Counted from the stretch's first letter, positions 51,884 through 62,518 are shown. The stretch: DNA of 64,000 bases from Pseudorhizobium banfieldiae (GCF_000967425.1 NZ_FO082820.1:62001-126000); one strand, 5' to 3'. Numbers and translations are program-made. The notes: generated from the letters alone by a model not told the origin.

Positions 51884-54800
51884 TCATGCGTTGCGCTTCA
51901 GAAGTTCCTTCACCAGCGCGTCATTCACCTTGCCCGTCGGCTCCTGTCCGACGGACGTCTGGAATGCCTTGATCGCTTCCGTCGTCTTCGGCCCCATCTT
52001 GCCGTCAGGCGTCCCGGCGTCGAAGCCGCTCTTGTTGAGGATGGCCTGGATGTTGAGGATCGCCTTTTCCACATCGACGGAGCCGGTGGTCAACGGCGTT
52101 CCGTTGGTCCAGCCGTCGGGAAGCGTGACCTCGTTGGCCTCTGCCCTCAGGGGTTGCGCCTTCCAGCTGTCGGCAGCAGCGCGCGCGGCCTGGACCAGGT
52201 CCTGACGCATCGCCTTGGCCACTTCGTCGCGTTTCTGGGCGGCATCCTGATCGCCGCCCTTCGCGGCTATTGCGAACCACTTGTAGGACTGCACCAGATC
52301 CTGCGGAGCGCCATTGCCACGGGCATAAAGAATAGCAAGGTTGAACTGGCTGTCGGAGACACCGAGATCGGCAGCCTTCTTGAACCAGTCCACGGCTGTC
52401 GCATAATCCGGCTCGCCCGTTGCCCCCGAGGCATGGAGAACGGCAAGATTGTGCATGGCGCTGGCATTGCCTGCCTCGGCCGCCTGCCCGTAGTAGGTAA
52501 CTGCCTTGTCCACGTCACGGGTGACGCCCGTCCCCTTTTCGAAAAGGTTCGCCAGCCTGTACTGTGCCGGCGCAAAGCCCTTGTCGGCCGCCAGCTTGTA
52601 CCAGTTGGCAGCCTCGGAGAGATCCGTCGCGACGCCGCGGCCATCGGTGTAGCGAGCGCCGATTTCAAACAGGGCGAGCGGATCGCCCGACTCGGCCGCC
52701 TCCGCCAGCGGCTTCGGGCCGATCGAGGCAGGCACCACGATACGAGGCGCTGCCTCTTCAGCTGCGACAATCTCCACCGGTTCAGTGGCGGTCGCCTCTG
52801 GTTCCGCGGCCGCATCGGAAGCGATCTCCTCTGTCGGGTCCGCGGCCGTACCCGTGTCAGCAGCCGCGTCCTCGGCCGGCGGTTCCTCAACAGGAACAAG
52901 CGGGACAGCAGAGGTAGCCTTCGCCTCCGGTCCTGCTTCAGCCACAGCAGCAGTCTCCGCCGCGCCCTCGGACGCTGCGGGCGGAGCGTCGGTGGCAGGT
53001 GCTTCCATCGGTGCGGGCGGCGGCGGAAGGACCTCGCCCCCGCCGGTCAACGTTCTGACCAGCGGCACGGTCATCAGCACCAGCAGGACCGCGCCCACCG
53101 CCATCATGATCGGCCGGCGATGCCGGGTCAGTGCGCTTGCAGAGGCCTTGCTGGCCCCGCCCTTTCCGGAGGACGAGGCCCTGTCGGCGCCGCCCGTGGC
53201 CGGATCGGTCTCCAGGGCTGCAGCCTTGGCAGCACGGCGGGCCGCAGCAATGAAATCGGCGCGATCCGACTCCGTCACCGGACCCCGTCCGGCGGCTGCC
53301 GCCTGGCTGGCGCGAACTCGCTCGAGGATCTTGCGGACGTCCGGCGCGCCGGAGCCTGGCTCCAGAGGCTCGTTCTGCTGTTCGGCCGGCAATAGGTCTA
53401 CTGGCGCGAGCGGGGGTGTAGGATCGACGACGGTCCGTCCAGGTGCCGCGGCAGCCGTCTTCTGGCCGGACCGCAGTCGCTTGGTGATCTTGTTCAGGAG
53501 CCCGCCTTTCTCCACCTCACCCGGCTCTCCCACGGCGACGGGCGCCTCGGGCGAAATGGTCGACTCGTCCACCATTGCGTCGGCTGCCGCTGCGTCTTCA
53601 TCGAGGACCGGCGGACGGGAGGCGGCAGGGGCAGCATGGGCGGTGCTGCTGGCCAGCGAGTTCAACAGGTCGGCGTGAAACCGGTCCGCTTCGCGCGGCG
53701 CCTCTGCACGGGATGTCGCCTCGGGAGCCGCAAATTGCATGCGGGGCGCCGCATTCGGCTCCTGCTGCCATTTCTCTGTCGCCGAATGTTGCGGAAGAGG
53801 CTGCGTGAAGCGATCCTCCATCGTATCGAGCCGGTCGGCGATCTGCACCAGGGTGCTGTGAAGCGCGTTGAGCGTATGCTGTGATCGCTCTTCGCTGCTG
53901 CGGGTCAGTTCTTCCAGATGGCGAAGGTCCTCGGCCAGGGCGGCCACGGCACTCATGTCGACGGGATTGGCCGGGCCATGGCCCTGCCGGGAAAAGTTCT
54001 CGAGCACGGCCTCTGCGGCCTGCCTTGCTGCTTCGAGGATATATTCGTCGTTTGTCGCCAGATAGTTCTCGAGCTGGGTCACCCGATTGTCCATCTCGGG
54101 CATCGCACCCGCATGGCTTCCCGGCTGGCTGATCAGCGTCGACAGGTGCGCTATTTGCGCCTCCAGGTTTTGCAGCGCGGCGCTGTCGCCGGCCGGCGCA
54201 AGCGTCGCCTCGTCCAGTCTGGCGGCGATGCCACTCAGCCTGTCCTCGATCCGGTCGAATGCCGCCGGATCTGGCGAGTGCTGGCCATGCGCCCGGTGGT
54301 AGTCGATCTCCTCGATCTGCTGCGTCAGGCGATCCAGCCGCTCGACAAGGTCGTGGCTTCCTACCCCTTGCCCCAGACGGTCAACCTTGCTCGAGATCTC
54401 GCCCAGGAAGTCGGCCAGGTCGGCATCCTGCCCCCTGGAAGTCTGGGTCAGCATCTGCGAAAGCTGGTCCAGCCGTTCCTCCAGGCGCAGGACCTGGTCG
54501 CCGGCCAGTTGTTCGACCCGTTCGGACAGTCCCTCGATCCGCTCGGACAGGAGCCGTGTCGCATCGGGTCTCGCACCGACGGCCATGGCATCGATCTGTT
54601 GTGCCAGTGAGCCGAGCCGGTTTTCCAGCCGCTCGAGAAGCGCATAATCCATGGCCGGCGCGGAGGCAGCCCGGCCACTTGCAGCAATTGCCCGGCTGAT
54701 TTCGTCGAGCCGCTCGTCCAGAATGGCGAACTGCTCGTTCAACGCTTCGTCGTTCGGCTGCATCCGCGAACCGAGATGCTCCATCGCGGTTGCGACGGCG

Positions 54801-55651
54801 ACGAGCTTCTGCTCCAGCGCCCGGATGGCGGGGCTGTCGCTCATGGTGCCGAGCTGCCCCTTGATGTCGTCGATGCGATAGGCGAGGCCCACGAGTTCTT
54901 CGCGCAGTGCATGGGGGTCGAGGTCTAGGAGGCGCTCCTCCAGCCCATCCCACCGGCTGTCCAGCCGCTGCACCGTCTCCTCTCGCGCCAGTCCATCGAC
55001 CGCCGCCAGCAACTGCTCGTATTCGTCGCGAAGCGCATCTGCTGCAGGTCCGCCACGGTGACCCAGCGCATCTATTCCGTCCGCGAGGCGCGCAAGGTCC
55101 GCCCTGACATCGTCGTCGATGTGGGGTCGGCCGGAATTCGTGCGAAGGCCGCCGATCTCCGATCGTAGCCCCCCGATCTCGCGCGCGATCTCCTGGGCGA
55201 CATCCTGCCTGATCTCCTTGCGGAGGGCGGCCATCGCTTCCACCACCTCATGCATTGAATGACCGTCGGATTGCGGCATGGGAGTGGAGCGCGGCGTGGC
55301 GCCCGCTTCGGCTACGCCGGCGCGCGGTGCGGGCCTGCGCGGCTCGAGCGGAGGGCGAAATGACGGTGATGTGCGCTCCGGTGCCGGGCGGCGGTCACTT
55401 TCCGGGATTCGCGTGCCGGCAAGGCTTCGCTGCCGCTCGCGGATTTCCTGCAGGGGATCGCGATGGGCCGTTGTCTGCGGCAACTGCGGCGCCCTGGCCG
55501 GATGGCCCTTGTCGCCGGTCGACTGACGCGGATTGTCCCGGGTATGCATGAGCCCTTCCAGCCGCGCCTCCAGCCCTTCAATGGTCCTGTTCAGCGCGTC
55601 TAGCGACGATCTGTCTCCGTGAAGGGGATGTGTCGATCGTGAACCGTTCAT
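51884..55651 (-). CDS. podJ: Polar development protein PodJ
   Basis: About 1255 residues with PodJ architecture. A long disordered and coiled-coil cytoplasmic part (residues 1-840) is rich in heptads such as LEQKLVAVATAMEHLGSRM. One transmembrane helix (about 847-866, MMAVGAVLLVLMTVPLV) follows, then an Ala/Pro/Glu-rich periplasmic linker, four Sel1 repeats (about 980-1150, LFEIGARYTDGRGVATDLSE and successors) and a C-terminal peptidoglycan-binding domain (about 1193-1255, FDAGTPDGKMGPKTTEAIKA). Length is close to that remembered for Agrobacterium PodJ. In Rhizobiales PodJ marks the old pole and is needed for the growth-pole switch and proper division. The start at 55651 is tentative; an in-frame extension to 55750 exists. 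Confidence 0.88.
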   Translation of the reverse strand: MNGSRSTHPLHGDRSSLDALNRTIEGLEARLEGLMHTRDNPRQSTGDKGHPARAPQLPQTTAHRDPLQEIRERQRSLAGTRIPESDRRPAPERTSPSFRPPLEPRRPAPRAGVAEAGATPRSTPMPQSDGHSMHEVVEAMAALRKEIRQDVAQEIAREIGGLRSEIGGLRTNSGRPHIDDDVRADLARLADGIDALGHRGGPAADALRDEYEQLLAAVDGLAREETVQRLDSRWDGLEERLLDLDPHALREELVGLAYRIDDIKGQLGTMSDSPAIRALEQKLVAVATAMEHLGSRMQPNDEALNEQFAILDERLDEISRAIAASGRAASAPAMDYALLERLENRLGSLAQQIDAMAVGARPDATRLLSERIEGLSERVEQLAGDQVLRLEERLDQLSQMLTQTSRGQDADLADFLGEISSKVDRLGQGVGSHDLVERLDRLTQQIEEIDYHRAHGQHSPDPAAFDRIEDRLSGIAARLDEATLAPAGDSAALQNLEAQIAHLSTLISQPGSHAGAMPEMDNRVTQLENYLATNDEYILEAARQAAEAVLENFSRQGHGPANPVDMSAVAALAEDLRHLEELTRSSEERSQHTLNALHSTLVQIADRLDTMEDRFTQPLPQHSATEKWQQEPNAAPRMQFAAPEATSRAEAPREADRFHADLLNSLASSTAHAAPAASRPPVLDEDAAAADAMVDESTISPEAPVAVGEPGEVEKGGLLNKITKRLRSGQKTAAAAPGRTVVDPTPPLAPVDLLPAEQQNEPLEPGSGAPDVRKILERVRASQAAAAGRGPVTESDRADFIAAARRAAKAAALETDPATGGADRASSSGKGGASKASASALTRHRRPIMMAVGAVLLVLMTVPLVRTLTGGGEVLPPPPAPMEAPATDAPPAASEGAAETAAVAEAGPEAKATSAVPLVPVEEPPAEDAAADTGTAADPTEEIASDAAAEPEATATEPVEIVAAEEAAPRIVVPASIGPKPLAEAAESGDPLALFEIGARYTDGRGVATDLSEAANWYKLAADKGFAPAQYRLANLFEKGTGVTRDVDKAVTYYGQAAEAGNASAMHNLAVLHASGATGEPDYATAVDWFKKAADLGVSDSQFNLAILYARGNGAPQDLVQSYKWFAIAAKGGDQDAAQKRDEVAKAMRQDLVQAARAAADSWKAQPLRAEANEVTLPDGWTNGTPLTTGSVDVEKAILNIQAILNKSGFDAGTPDGKMGPKTTEAIKAFQTSVGQEPTGKVNDALVKELLKRNA

Positions 55652-55964
55652 TTCGCTGCTCGTTCCAGGTTGTCCGGCTTGGCGACGGGAATTCTGATGG
55701 ATCGGCCGCAGGTGCTGCCAACGGGCCTTCTCCACGTGCAATTTCGCCAAACGTGGTAAACAAGCCGTTAAATCCGGCAGACTTTTTTAACCTTTGCGCT
55801 ACGTTTGCCTTCGCCGCGGGAAGACCGGCAGGGGTGGGGCCTCGCGAGGGAGCATCAAAAAAACCGGTGAGCGCTGTTTGACGTTTACGCAAACGTCAAT
55901 TATTTGTGGGAGACATGATGGCGGACCCTCATGTCCGTGCGAGGTTTATGGAGGAAGCTCGACC
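55652..55964. promoter_or_regulatory. podJ-fadE divergent region with fatty-acid operator
   Basis: This 313-bp gap has no gene. At 55878-55899 lies a 22-bp near-palindrome with left half TTGACGTTTAC (10 of 11 positions match the right half) and core ACGTTTACGCAAACGT, shared with 14421-14436. It is 65 bp before the acyl-CoA dehydrogenase start, a suitable operator position. The podJ side shows no strong promoter that I can point to. Confidence 0.65.
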
Positions 55965-57758
55965 ATGCCTGTCTACAAGGCTCCGGTAAACGATACCCTT
56001 TTCGTACTGAACGACGTTCTCGGCCTGGAGCGCTACGGCAACCTGCCGGGCTTCGCCGATGCCTCTCCCGACATGGTCGAGGCGATCCTGGGCGAAGCCG
56101 CGAAGGTCGCCGAGGAAGCGCTCTTCCCGCTCAACCTGTCTGGCGATCAGGAAGGCTGCACGCGTCACGACGACGGCACCGTCACCGTGCCGAAGGGTTT
56201 CAAGGAAGCCTATGACCAGTATTGCCAGGGTGGCTGGATCGGTCTTGCCGTTCCGGAAGAGTTCGGTGGCCAGGGCCTGCCCTACACGCTGCACGCCGCC
56301 GTCGGCGAGTACATGTCGTCGGCCAACATGTCGCTCATGATGTATCCGGGCCTGACCCAGGGCGCGATCGCCGCGATCCTCGTCCACGGCTCCGACGAGC
56401 AGAAGCAGACCTACCTGCCGAAGATGGTTGAAGGCACCTGGTCCGGCACCATGAACCTGACCGAGCCCCATTGCGGCACCGACCTCGGGCTCCTGCGCAC
56501 CAAGGCCGTGCCGAATGGCGACGGCAGCTACAAGATCTCCGGCCAGAAGATCTTCATCTCGGCCGGCGAGCATGGGATGACCGACAACATCATTCACCTG
56601 GTGCTTGCCCGCATCGAGGGTGCCCCGGAAGGCACCAAGGGCATCTCGCTCTTCATCGTGCCGAAGTTCATGGTCAACGACGATGGCTCCGTCGGCGAAC
56701 GCAACTCCGTCGCCTGCGGCGCCATCGAGCACAAGATGGGCATCCACGGCAATTCCACTTGCGTGATGAACTATGACGAGGCGACCGGCTATCTGATCGG
56801 CGCCGAGAACAAGGGCCTTGCCGCCATGTTCGTCATGATGAACGAGGCACGCCTCGGCGTCGGCTTGCAGGGCCTGTCGATCGCTGAGACCGCTTACCAG
56901 AACGCCGTTACCTATGCCCGCGAGCGCATCCAGGGCCGCTCGCTTTCCGGCCCCAAGGCACCGGAAAAGAAAGCCGATCCGATCATCGTTCATCCGGACA
57001 TCCGCCGCACGTTGATGACCATCAAGGCCTTCAACGAAGCAGGCCGCGCCTTTATGCTGTGGACGGCCCTGAAGTCCGATATCGCTCACCGTTCTGAAGA
57101 TGCCGCCGAGCGCCAGAACGCCGACGACCTGCTCGGCCTCGCGACGCCGATCCTCAAGGGCGTCCTGACCGACAAGGGCTTCGACCACGCGGTCATGGCC
57201 CAGCAGGTCTATGGCGGCCACGGCTATATCGAAGAATGGGGCATGAGCCAGTATGTCCGCGATGCCCGCATCGCGATGATTTACGAGGGCGCCAACGGCA
57301 TCCAGGCGCTCGACCTCGTTGGCCGCAAGCTTGCGCTGAACGGCGGCCGCGCCGTCATGGCCATGTTCAAGGAGATCGGCGATTTCTGCGAGGAAAACCG
57401 CGCCGACGAGGCTATGGCGCCGTTCACCAAGGCGCTCAAGAAGGGCTTGAACGACCTGCAGGCTTCTACCATGTGGTTCATGCAGAACGCCATGGCCAAG
57501 CCCGACAATGCCGGCGCCGGCTCGACCGACTACATGCACCTCTTCGGCCTCGTCACCCTCGGCTACATGTGGGCGAAAATGGCAAAGGCCGCCCAAGCGG
57601 GCATCGCCGCCGGCGACCCGCGCGAGGACTACCTGAAGAACAAGCTTGTCACCGCGAAATTCTACATGGAGCGCATCATGCCGGAAACGGCCCTGCGCAA
57701 GGCCCGCATCGAAACCGGTGCCGATACCATGATGGAACTGGCCGCCGAGGCGTTCTGA
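55965..57758 (+). CDS. fadE: Acyl-CoA dehydrogenase with C-terminal extension (FadE-like)
   Basis: This 597-residue FAD enzyme catalyses the first step of beta-oxidation. It has the N-terminal acyl-CoA dehydrogenase domain, the middle-domain motif [38 protein letters not shown], and the catalytic-Glu motif [19 protein letters not shown], followed by the roughly 130-residue C-terminal domain found in long-chain and DmdC/AidB-like members. GGAGGAA precedes the ATG. It is first in an operon with thiolase and the FadB/J-type enzyme, and an operator shared with other lipid genes lies upstream. The fadE symbol is used for function; it is not the 814-residue E. coli type. Confidence 0.9.
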   Translation: MPVYKAPVNDTLFVLNDVLGLERYGNLPGFADASPDMVEAILGEAAKVAEEALFPLNLSGDQEGCTRHDDGTVTVPKGFKEAYDQYCQGGWIGLAVPEEFGGQGLPYTLHAAVGEYMSSANMSLMMYPGLTQGAIAAILVHGSDEQKQTYLPKMVEGTWSGTMNLTEPHCGTDLGLLRTKAVPNGDGSYKISGQKIFISAGEHGMTDNIIHLVLARIEGAPEGTKGISLFIVPKFMVNDDGSVGERNSVACGAIEHKMGIHGNSTCVMNYDEATGYLIGAENKGLAAMFVMMNEARLGVGLQGLSIAETAYQNAVTYARERIQGRSLSGPKAPEKKADPIIVHPDIRRTLMTIKAFNEAGRAFMLWTALKSDIAHRSEDAAERQNADDLLGLATPILKGVLTDKGFDHAVMAQQVYGGHGYIEEWGMSQYVRDARIAMIYEGANGIQALDLVGRKLALNGGRAVMAMFKEIGDFCEENRADEAMAPFTKALKKGLNDLQASTMWFMQNAMAKPDNAGAGSTDYMHLFGLVTLGYMWAKMAKAAQAGIAAGDPREDYLKNKLVTAKFYMERIMPETALRKARIETGADTMMELAAEAF

Positions 57759-57783
57759 TCCTTCCCCTCCGCCGCAGAGGGAC

Positions 57784-57804
57784 GGGGAGGGCGAGACCCT
57801 CCCC
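57784..57804 (+). other. Perfect 8-bp hairpin inside the fad operon
   Basis: GGGGAGGG pairs with CCCTCCCC around CGAGA, between fadE and the thiolase gene. Without a U-run it is more likely an RNA-processing or stability element that tunes fadE relative to downstream genes than a terminator. Confidence 0.5.
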
Positions 57805-57853
57805 ACCGAATGACATTTCTGGCAAGACGATTGCCACCCAGGGAGATGAGACC

Positions 57854-59062
57854 ATGACCGAAGTCTTCATTTACGATCACGTCCGCACGCCGCGCGGCCG
57901 CGGCAAGAAGGATGGATCGCTGCACGAGGTGCCCTCCGTCCGCCTTGCGGCGAAGACGCTGGAAGCGATCCGCGACAGGAACGGCCTCGACACGTCCACC
58001 GTCGACGACATCATCATGGGCTGCGTCGATCCGGTCATGGATGCCGGCGCCGTCATCCCCAAGGCTGCCGCCTTTGAGGCTGGCTATTCCTTCGCCGCCC
58101 CCGGCATGCAGATCTCCCGCTTCTGCGCCTCCGGCCTCGATGCCGTCAACTTCGCCGCCGGCAAGGTCGCGGCAGGCTCCGACGACATCGTCATCGCTGG
58201 TGGCGTCGAATCCATGTCGCGCGTCGGCATGGGTATGTCCGGCGGCGCCTGGTACATGGACCCGTCGGTCAACTTCCCGGCCTATTTCATGCCGCAGGGC
58301 GTGTCTGCCGACCTGATCGCCACCAAGTACGGCTTCTCCCGCGACGACGTCGATGGCTATGCCGTCGAGAGCCAGAAACGCGCCGCCAAAGCTTGGGAAA
58401 AGGGCTACTTCAACAAGTCCGTCATCCCGGTGAAGGACCAGAACGGCCTCGTGATCCTCGACCGGGACGAGCACATGCGCCCGACCACCGACATGCAGTC
58501 GCTGGCCTCGCTCAACCCCTCCTTCCAGATGCCGGGCGAGATGGGCGGCTTCGAGGCCGTCGGCATCCAGGCTCATCCGGAAGTCGAGAAGATCAATTAC
58601 GTCCACCATGCCGGCAATTCCTCCGGCATCGTCGATGGCGCCTCCGCCGTGCTGATCGGCTCCAGGGCCGGCGGTGAGGCGATGGGCGTCAAGCCGCGCG
58701 CCCGCATCCGCGCCTTCACCAATATCGGCTCCGATCCGGCGCTGATGCTGACCGGCCCCGTCGACGTCACCGAAAAGCTCCTGAAGCGCTCCGGCATGTC
58801 GCTTTCCGACATCGACCTCTTCGAGCTCAACGAAGCCTTCGCCGCCGTCGTGCTGCGCTACATGCAGGCCTTCGACATCCCCCACGACAAGATCAACGTC
58901 AATGGCGGTGCGATCGCCATGGGCCATCCGCTCGGCGCCACCGGCGCCATGATCCTCGGCACCGTGCTAGACGAACTGGAGCGGCGTGATCTCAACACCG
59001 CCCTCGTCACGCTCTGCATCGGCGCCGGCATGGGCACCGCCACCATCATCGAACGCGTCTGA
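57854..59062 (+). CDS. fadA: Acetyl-CoA C-acyltransferase (3-ketoacyl-CoA thiolase)
   Basis: This 402-residue thiolase cleaves 3-ketoacyl-CoA in the last step of beta-oxidation. Active-site elements are Cys91 in [13 protein letters not shown], the His motif [15 protein letters not shown], and the second Cys in [10 protein letters not shown]. Gene context between fadE and fadB/J marks it as the degradative partner rather than PhaA. GGGAG precedes the ATG. Codon use in this operon is strongly biased to C/G third positions, suggesting high expression; the same bias creates long antisense frames that are not genes. Confidence 0.94.
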   Translation: MTEVFIYDHVRTPRGRGKKDGSLHEVPSVRLAAKTLEAIRDRNGLDTSTVDDIIMGCVDPVMDAGAVIPKAAAFEAGYSFAAPGMQISRFCASGLDAVNFAAGKVAAGSDDIVIAGGVESMSRVGMGMSGGAWYMDPSVNFPAYFMPQGVSADLIATKYGFSRDDVDGYAVESQKRAAKAWEKGYFNKSVIPVKDQNGLVILDRDEHMRPTTDMQSLASLNPSFQMPGEMGGFEAVGIQAHPEVEKINYVHHAGNSSGIVDGASAVLIGSRAGGEAMGVKPRARIRAFTNIGSDPALMLTGPVDVTEKLLKRSGMSLSDIDLFELNEAFAAVVLRYMQAFDIPHDKINVNGGAIAMGHPLGATGAMILGTVLDELERRDLNTALVTLCIGAGMGTATIIERV

Positions 59063-59082
59063 GATCGGGGAGGAGACCAATC

Positions 59083-61296
59083 ATGACCTACACCAACTTC
59101 ACCGTCGAAACCGACGCAGACGGCATCGCCCTCGTCACCTGGGACATGCCGGAAAAATCCATGAACGTCTTCACCGTCGAGGTGATGGACGAGATCGAGA
59201 AGATCATCGACGCGACCGTCGCCGACGAGGCCGTCAAGGGCGTGGTCTTCACCTCCGGCAAGTCCTCCTTCTCCGGCGGCGCCGATCTCACCATGATCAA
59301 GTCGATGTTCTCCATGCTCGCCGAGGAGAAGGCGAAGGATCCGCAGTCGGCCGTCCAGAAGCTCTTTGATGCCGCCGGCCGCATGTCCTGGCTGTGGCGC
59401 AAGATCGAGACCAATGGCAAGCCCTGGGTCTCCGCCATCAACGGCACCTGCATGGGCGGCGCCTTTGAGCTGTCGCTCGCCTGCCACGGCCGCGTCGCCG
59501 CCAATTCCAAGGCGGTCAAGATCGCGCTTCCCGAGGTCAAGGTCGGCATCTTCCCGGGCGCCGGCGGTACCCAGCGCGTGCCGCGCCTGGCGAACGCCCA
59601 GGACGCCCTGCAGATGATGACGACCGGCCAGTCGCTCACCTCCCAGCGCGCCAAGGCCATGGGCCTCGTCCACCAGGTCGTCGAGCCGGATCAGTTGATC
59701 CCGGCGGCCAAGCAGATGATCAAGGATGGCCTGAAGCCCGTCGCCCCCTGGGACGAGAAGGGCTTCAGGGTTCCGGGCGGCGGCGTCTGGACGCCGGCAG
59801 CCGCCCAGCTCTTCCCGGCAGCACCCGCCATCCTGCGCCGCGAGACCGCCGGCAATTATCCGGGCGCGCTCGCCATCCTGAAATGCGTCTACGAGGGCCT
59901 GCAACTGCCCTTCGATACCGCCTTGAAGGTCGAGCAGCGTTATTTCACACAGATCCTGCAGACCACCGAGGCCTTCTCGATGATCCGCTCGCTCTTCGTC
60001 TCCATGCAGGAGCTCGGAAAGGGTGCCCGCCGCCCGGCCGGAGTCCCGAAGACGGACATCAGGAAGGTCGGCGTCGTCGGCGCAGGCTTCATGGGCGCCT
60101 CCATCGCCTATGTCACGGCCGCCGCCGGCATCCCCGTTGTCCTGATCGACCGCGACCAGGAGGCCGCCGACAAGGGCAAGGCGCATTCCGAGAAGCTGGT
60201 CTCCGACCAGGTCGGCAAGGGCCGCATGACGAAGGAAGACGGCGAGAAGCTGCTTTCCCTCGTCACCCCGACCCCGGACTATTCCACGCTCTCCGATGTC
60301 GACCTCGTGGTCGAGGCCGTCTTCGAGGACCGCGCCGTCAAGAAGGCCGTCATCGAGCAGGTGGAAGCCGTCATCCCGGAAACCGCGATCTTCGCCTCCA
60401 ACACCTCGACCCTGCCGATCACCGGCCTGGCCGAGAATTCCAGGCGCCCGGAGCAGTTCATCGGCGTCCACTTCTTCTCGCCGGTGGAAAAGATGATGCT
60501 GACCGAAGTCATCCTTGGCGAGAAGTCGGGCGACAAGGCGCTCGCCATGGCGCTGGATTTCGTCGGCAAGATCAAAAAGACGCCGATCGTCGTCAACGAT
60601 ACGCGCGGCTTCTTCGTCAACCGCTGCGTCTTCCGCTACATCAACGAGGCCTATGACATGCTGGCTGAGGGCGTGCCGGCGGTGATGATCGAGAATGCCG
60701 CCAAGATGGCCGGCATGCCGGTCGGCCCGCTGTCGCTCAACGACGAGGTGGCCGTCGATCTCTCCCAGAAGATCATGAAGGCCTCGATCGCCGATCTCGG
60801 CCCGAACTCGGTGAAGCCGGAGCACATGGCGCTCATCGACAAGATGGTCGACGTGCTCGACCGCCGCGGCCGCAAGAACGGCCAGGGCTTCTATGACTAT
60901 CCACCAAAGCCTGCCAAGAAGTCGCTCTGGCCGGGCCTGAAGGACCTCTACCCGCAGAAGCCGGCCTCGGAGGTCGACGTCAACGTCCTGAAGCAGCGCT
61001 TCCTGGTCACGATCGCGCTCGAAGCCGCCCGCACGGTGGAAGAAGGCATCGTCACGGACCCGCGCGAAGCCGACGTCGGCTCCATCCTCGGCTTCGGCTT
61101 CGCCCCCTATACCGGCGGCACGCTCTCCTACATCGACGGCATGGGCGTAAAGATCTTCGTGGACCTGGCCGAGAAACTGGCCGCCCACTACGGCGACCAC
61201 TTCAAGCCGACGCCGCTCTTGAAGGAGATGGCCGCCAACGGCGAGACCTTCTACGGCCGGTTCGACCCCTATGGTGACGTGGAGAAGGCGGCTTAG
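59083..61296 (+). CDS. fadJ: Enoyl-CoA hydratase/3-hydroxyacyl-CoA dehydrogenase (FadB/FadJ type)
   Basis: This 737-residue bifunctional enzyme catalyses the two central beta-oxidation steps. The N-terminal crotonase domain (about 1-300) has [20 protein letters not shown] and [17 protein letters not shown] with the two catalytic Glu positions. The NAD-binding dehydrogenase domain starts near residue 327 ([20 protein letters not shown]), with [16 protein letters not shown] and the active-site His. Two C-terminal dehydrogenase domains follow ([39 protein letters not shown]). GGAGGAG precedes the ATG, 20 bp after the thiolase gene. The stop codon lies in the loop of the operon terminator. Confidence 0.95.
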   Translation: MTYTNFTVETDADGIALVTWDMPEKSMNVFTVEVMDEIEKIIDATVADEAVKGVVFTSGKSSFSGGADLTMIKSMFSMLAEEKAKDPQSAVQKLFDAAGRMSWLWRKIETNGKPWVSAINGTCMGGAFELSLACHGRVAANSKAVKIALPEVKVGIFPGAGGTQRVPRLANAQDALQMMTTGQSLTSQRAKAMGLVHQVVEPDQLIPAAKQMIKDGLKPVAPWDEKGFRVPGGGVWTPAAAQLFPAAPAILRRETAGNYPGALAILKCVYEGLQLPFDTALKVEQRYFTQILQTTEAFSMIRSLFVSMQELGKGARRPAGVPKTDIRKVGVVGAGFMGASIAYVTAAAGIPVVLIDRDQEAADKGKAHSEKLVSDQVGKGRMTKEDGEKLLSLVTPTPDYSTLSDVDLVVEAVFEDRAVKKAVIEQVEAVIPETAIFASNTSTLPITGLAENSRRPEQFIGVHFFSPVEKMMLTEVILGEKSGDKALAMALDFVGKIKKTPIVVNDTRGFFVNRCVFRYINEAYDMLAEGVPAVMIENAAKMAGMPVGPLSLNDEVAVDLSQKIMKASIADLGPNSVKPEHMALIDKMVDVLDRRGRKNGQGFYDYPPKPAKKSLWPGLKDLYPQKPASEVDVNVLKQRFLVTIALEAARTVEEGIVTDPREADVGSILGFGFAPYTGGTLSYIDGMGVKIFVDLAEKLAAHYGDHFKPTPLLKEMAANGETFYGRFDPYGDVEKAA

Positions 61297-61310
61297 GCCG
61301 CCTTTTCTTT
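61285..61310 (+). terminator. Rho-independent terminator of the fad operon
   Basis: AAGGCGGC pairs with GCCGCCTT around TTAG, followed by TTCTTTTG. The loop contains the TAG stop codon of the FadJ-type gene, so the terminator overlaps the coding end. Confidence 0.88.
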
Positions 61311-61317
61311 TGCTTAC

Positions 61318-62241
61318 CTAGTCATCGGTTGAAGCAGGTCTCATCAGCAAGTGAGACTCTAGAAGAAAGCCAAGCATTTCCGATATCAAGACCGAGAATC
61401 GCTCAATCGCTATGTGGTTTGATAACTCGGGATTCGTCAACAGGGGCCTCCAGCGGCCATTAGCTTTCCTTGGTAATGGGCCCAGCGCAAACCACAGCCA
61501 GAAAAGGTGTATCAGGATGCCTCTGAACGTCCCGGCAGAAGAAGCCAAGGGGTTGGGGAATATTGGGTAGCTATCGTACCCATCTTCTTCGATACCGAAT
61601 GCTGCCGCGAACCCTGCAGTGATTGTCGGATGGAGAAGCATAGATCCGGCGAGCTCGGCATCCTCACGGAGAAAATCGACCACTTGGCTGCCCGGTGCCT
61701 CGATAACCGACGACACGAAGTCCGATACGCGTCTCTTTATCTTGTTCTTGCTGACATGTCGGTGCCAAAACTGATTGGCCTCATCAGGTTCAACCGCTGC
61801 TACGAACTGAGCGGTTAATTGCTCGTCATGGATGCAGCAGATCAGCACATCCACGTGCTCCAGATATGCTCGTGTTAATGCTCTAGCCTGCAGATCAAAC
61901 CCTGCTTCTACCAGTTCGATAATTGCCCACAAGTCGTTGGCCAGCCGCGACAAGAAAGAAATTGCCGCAAGCTTCTCGGTGCTTGGCTCAACCTCTTCTC
62001 CGGTTGCGGGGAGATCTTGCACGAGGGCGACTGCCAACAGTGAGAGCCACGTAGCTGCAATGTTCGTACATCGATGGAGGACGTAGAACTCCGGATCGGT
62101 GTCGAGAATATGCTGAAGTTTCTTCCGCCGGCGATCTTGATCTTGCGCGTCGAGAGTTTCTGTATCGTCAGATGTCGACACGAAGCTTCGATATTGTTTC
62201 TCGATGGTGGAGTCGAACAGGTGCCTGATGTCGCGTTTCAT
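61318..62241 (-). CDS. Hypothetical protein of atypical composition (DUF5677-like)
   Basis: This 307-residue soluble protein is mostly helical. The region ISFLSRLANDLWAIIELVEA, then GFDLQARALTRAYLEHVDVL, resembles DUF5677-type proteins, which share a buried helical core with Arg and Glu; this is a weak assignment. No signal peptide is visible. The gene is clearly AT-richer than its neighbours and uses different codons (many ATT, TTG, CAA), so it is probably horizontally acquired. It sits between the fad operon terminator and the REP/GIY-YIG repeat region. Such proteins are sometimes found in defence or mobile islands, but nothing here proves a role. Confidence 0.7.
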   Translation of the reverse strand: MKRDIRHLFDSTIEKQYRSFVSTSDDTETLDAQDQDRRRKKLQHILDTDPEFYVLHRCTNIAATWLSLLAVALVQDLPATGEEVEPSTEKLAAISFLSRLANDLWAIIELVEAGFDLQARALTRAYLEHVDVLICCIHDEQLTAQFVAAVEPDEANQFWHRHVSKNKIKRRVSDFVSSVIEAPGSQVVDFLREDAELAGSMLLHPTITAGFAAAFGIEEDGYDSYPIFPNPLASSAGTFRGILIHLFWLWFALGPLPRKANGRWRPLLTNPELSNHIAIERFSVLISEMLGFLLESHLLMRPASTDD

Positions 62242-62251
62242 ACATGAACGT

Positions 62252-62292
62252 TCTTGGGTTTGGATCCTCGGGTCAAGCCCAAGGATGACGAA
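62252..62292 (+). repeat. REP-type palindromic element, copy A (forward)
   Basis: A 41-bp element with inner stem ATCCTCGGG, loop TCAAG and a right arm that reads CCCAAGGAT here, one change from CCCGAGGAT. It differs from the other copies at 2 of 41 positions. It begins 10 bp from the start codon of the AT-rich hypothetical gene. Confidence 0.9.
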
Positions 62293-62475
62293 GGAGAATA
62301 GGGACGCGCGGTGCCATACGGGAAGTCGGTGCTGGTGGTCCTGGTTGCTTCAACTTGATGACAATGCGGTTTAGCAAAGTCCACTTTCTACGAAGGCCAC
62401 CGGCAAGTGAAATCCCATCTGCTGCCATAGCCTTGCTCTGGCCTCTCTTGAGGCGCCCTTGGCACCTCCCTCTCT

Positions 62476-62516
62476 TTCGTCATCCTCGGGCTTGACCCGA
62501 GGATCCAAACCCAAGC
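62476..62516 (-). repeat. REP-type palindromic element, copy B (reverse)
   Basis: Its reverse complement is identical over 41 bp to copy C. It ends 2 bp from the stop codon of the GIY-YIG gene. Beyond the 41 bp it shares another 40 bp or so of similarity with the flank of copy D (AGAGAGG..., CAAGAGAGG, GGAGCAA-like blocks). Confidence 0.95.
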
Positions 62517-62518
62517 CC

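Noticed and set aside
55929..57806. 625-codon minus-strand frame opposite the acyl-CoA dehydrogenase
   Set aside because: Same codon-bias artefact; the plus-strand enzyme is complete and well supported.
58858..61200. Long open frame on the minus strand across the thiolase and FadJ genes
   Set aside because: It mirrors strongly biased codons of the plus-strand fad genes, has Gly/Asp/His-rich composition and no recognisable domain or ribosome site.
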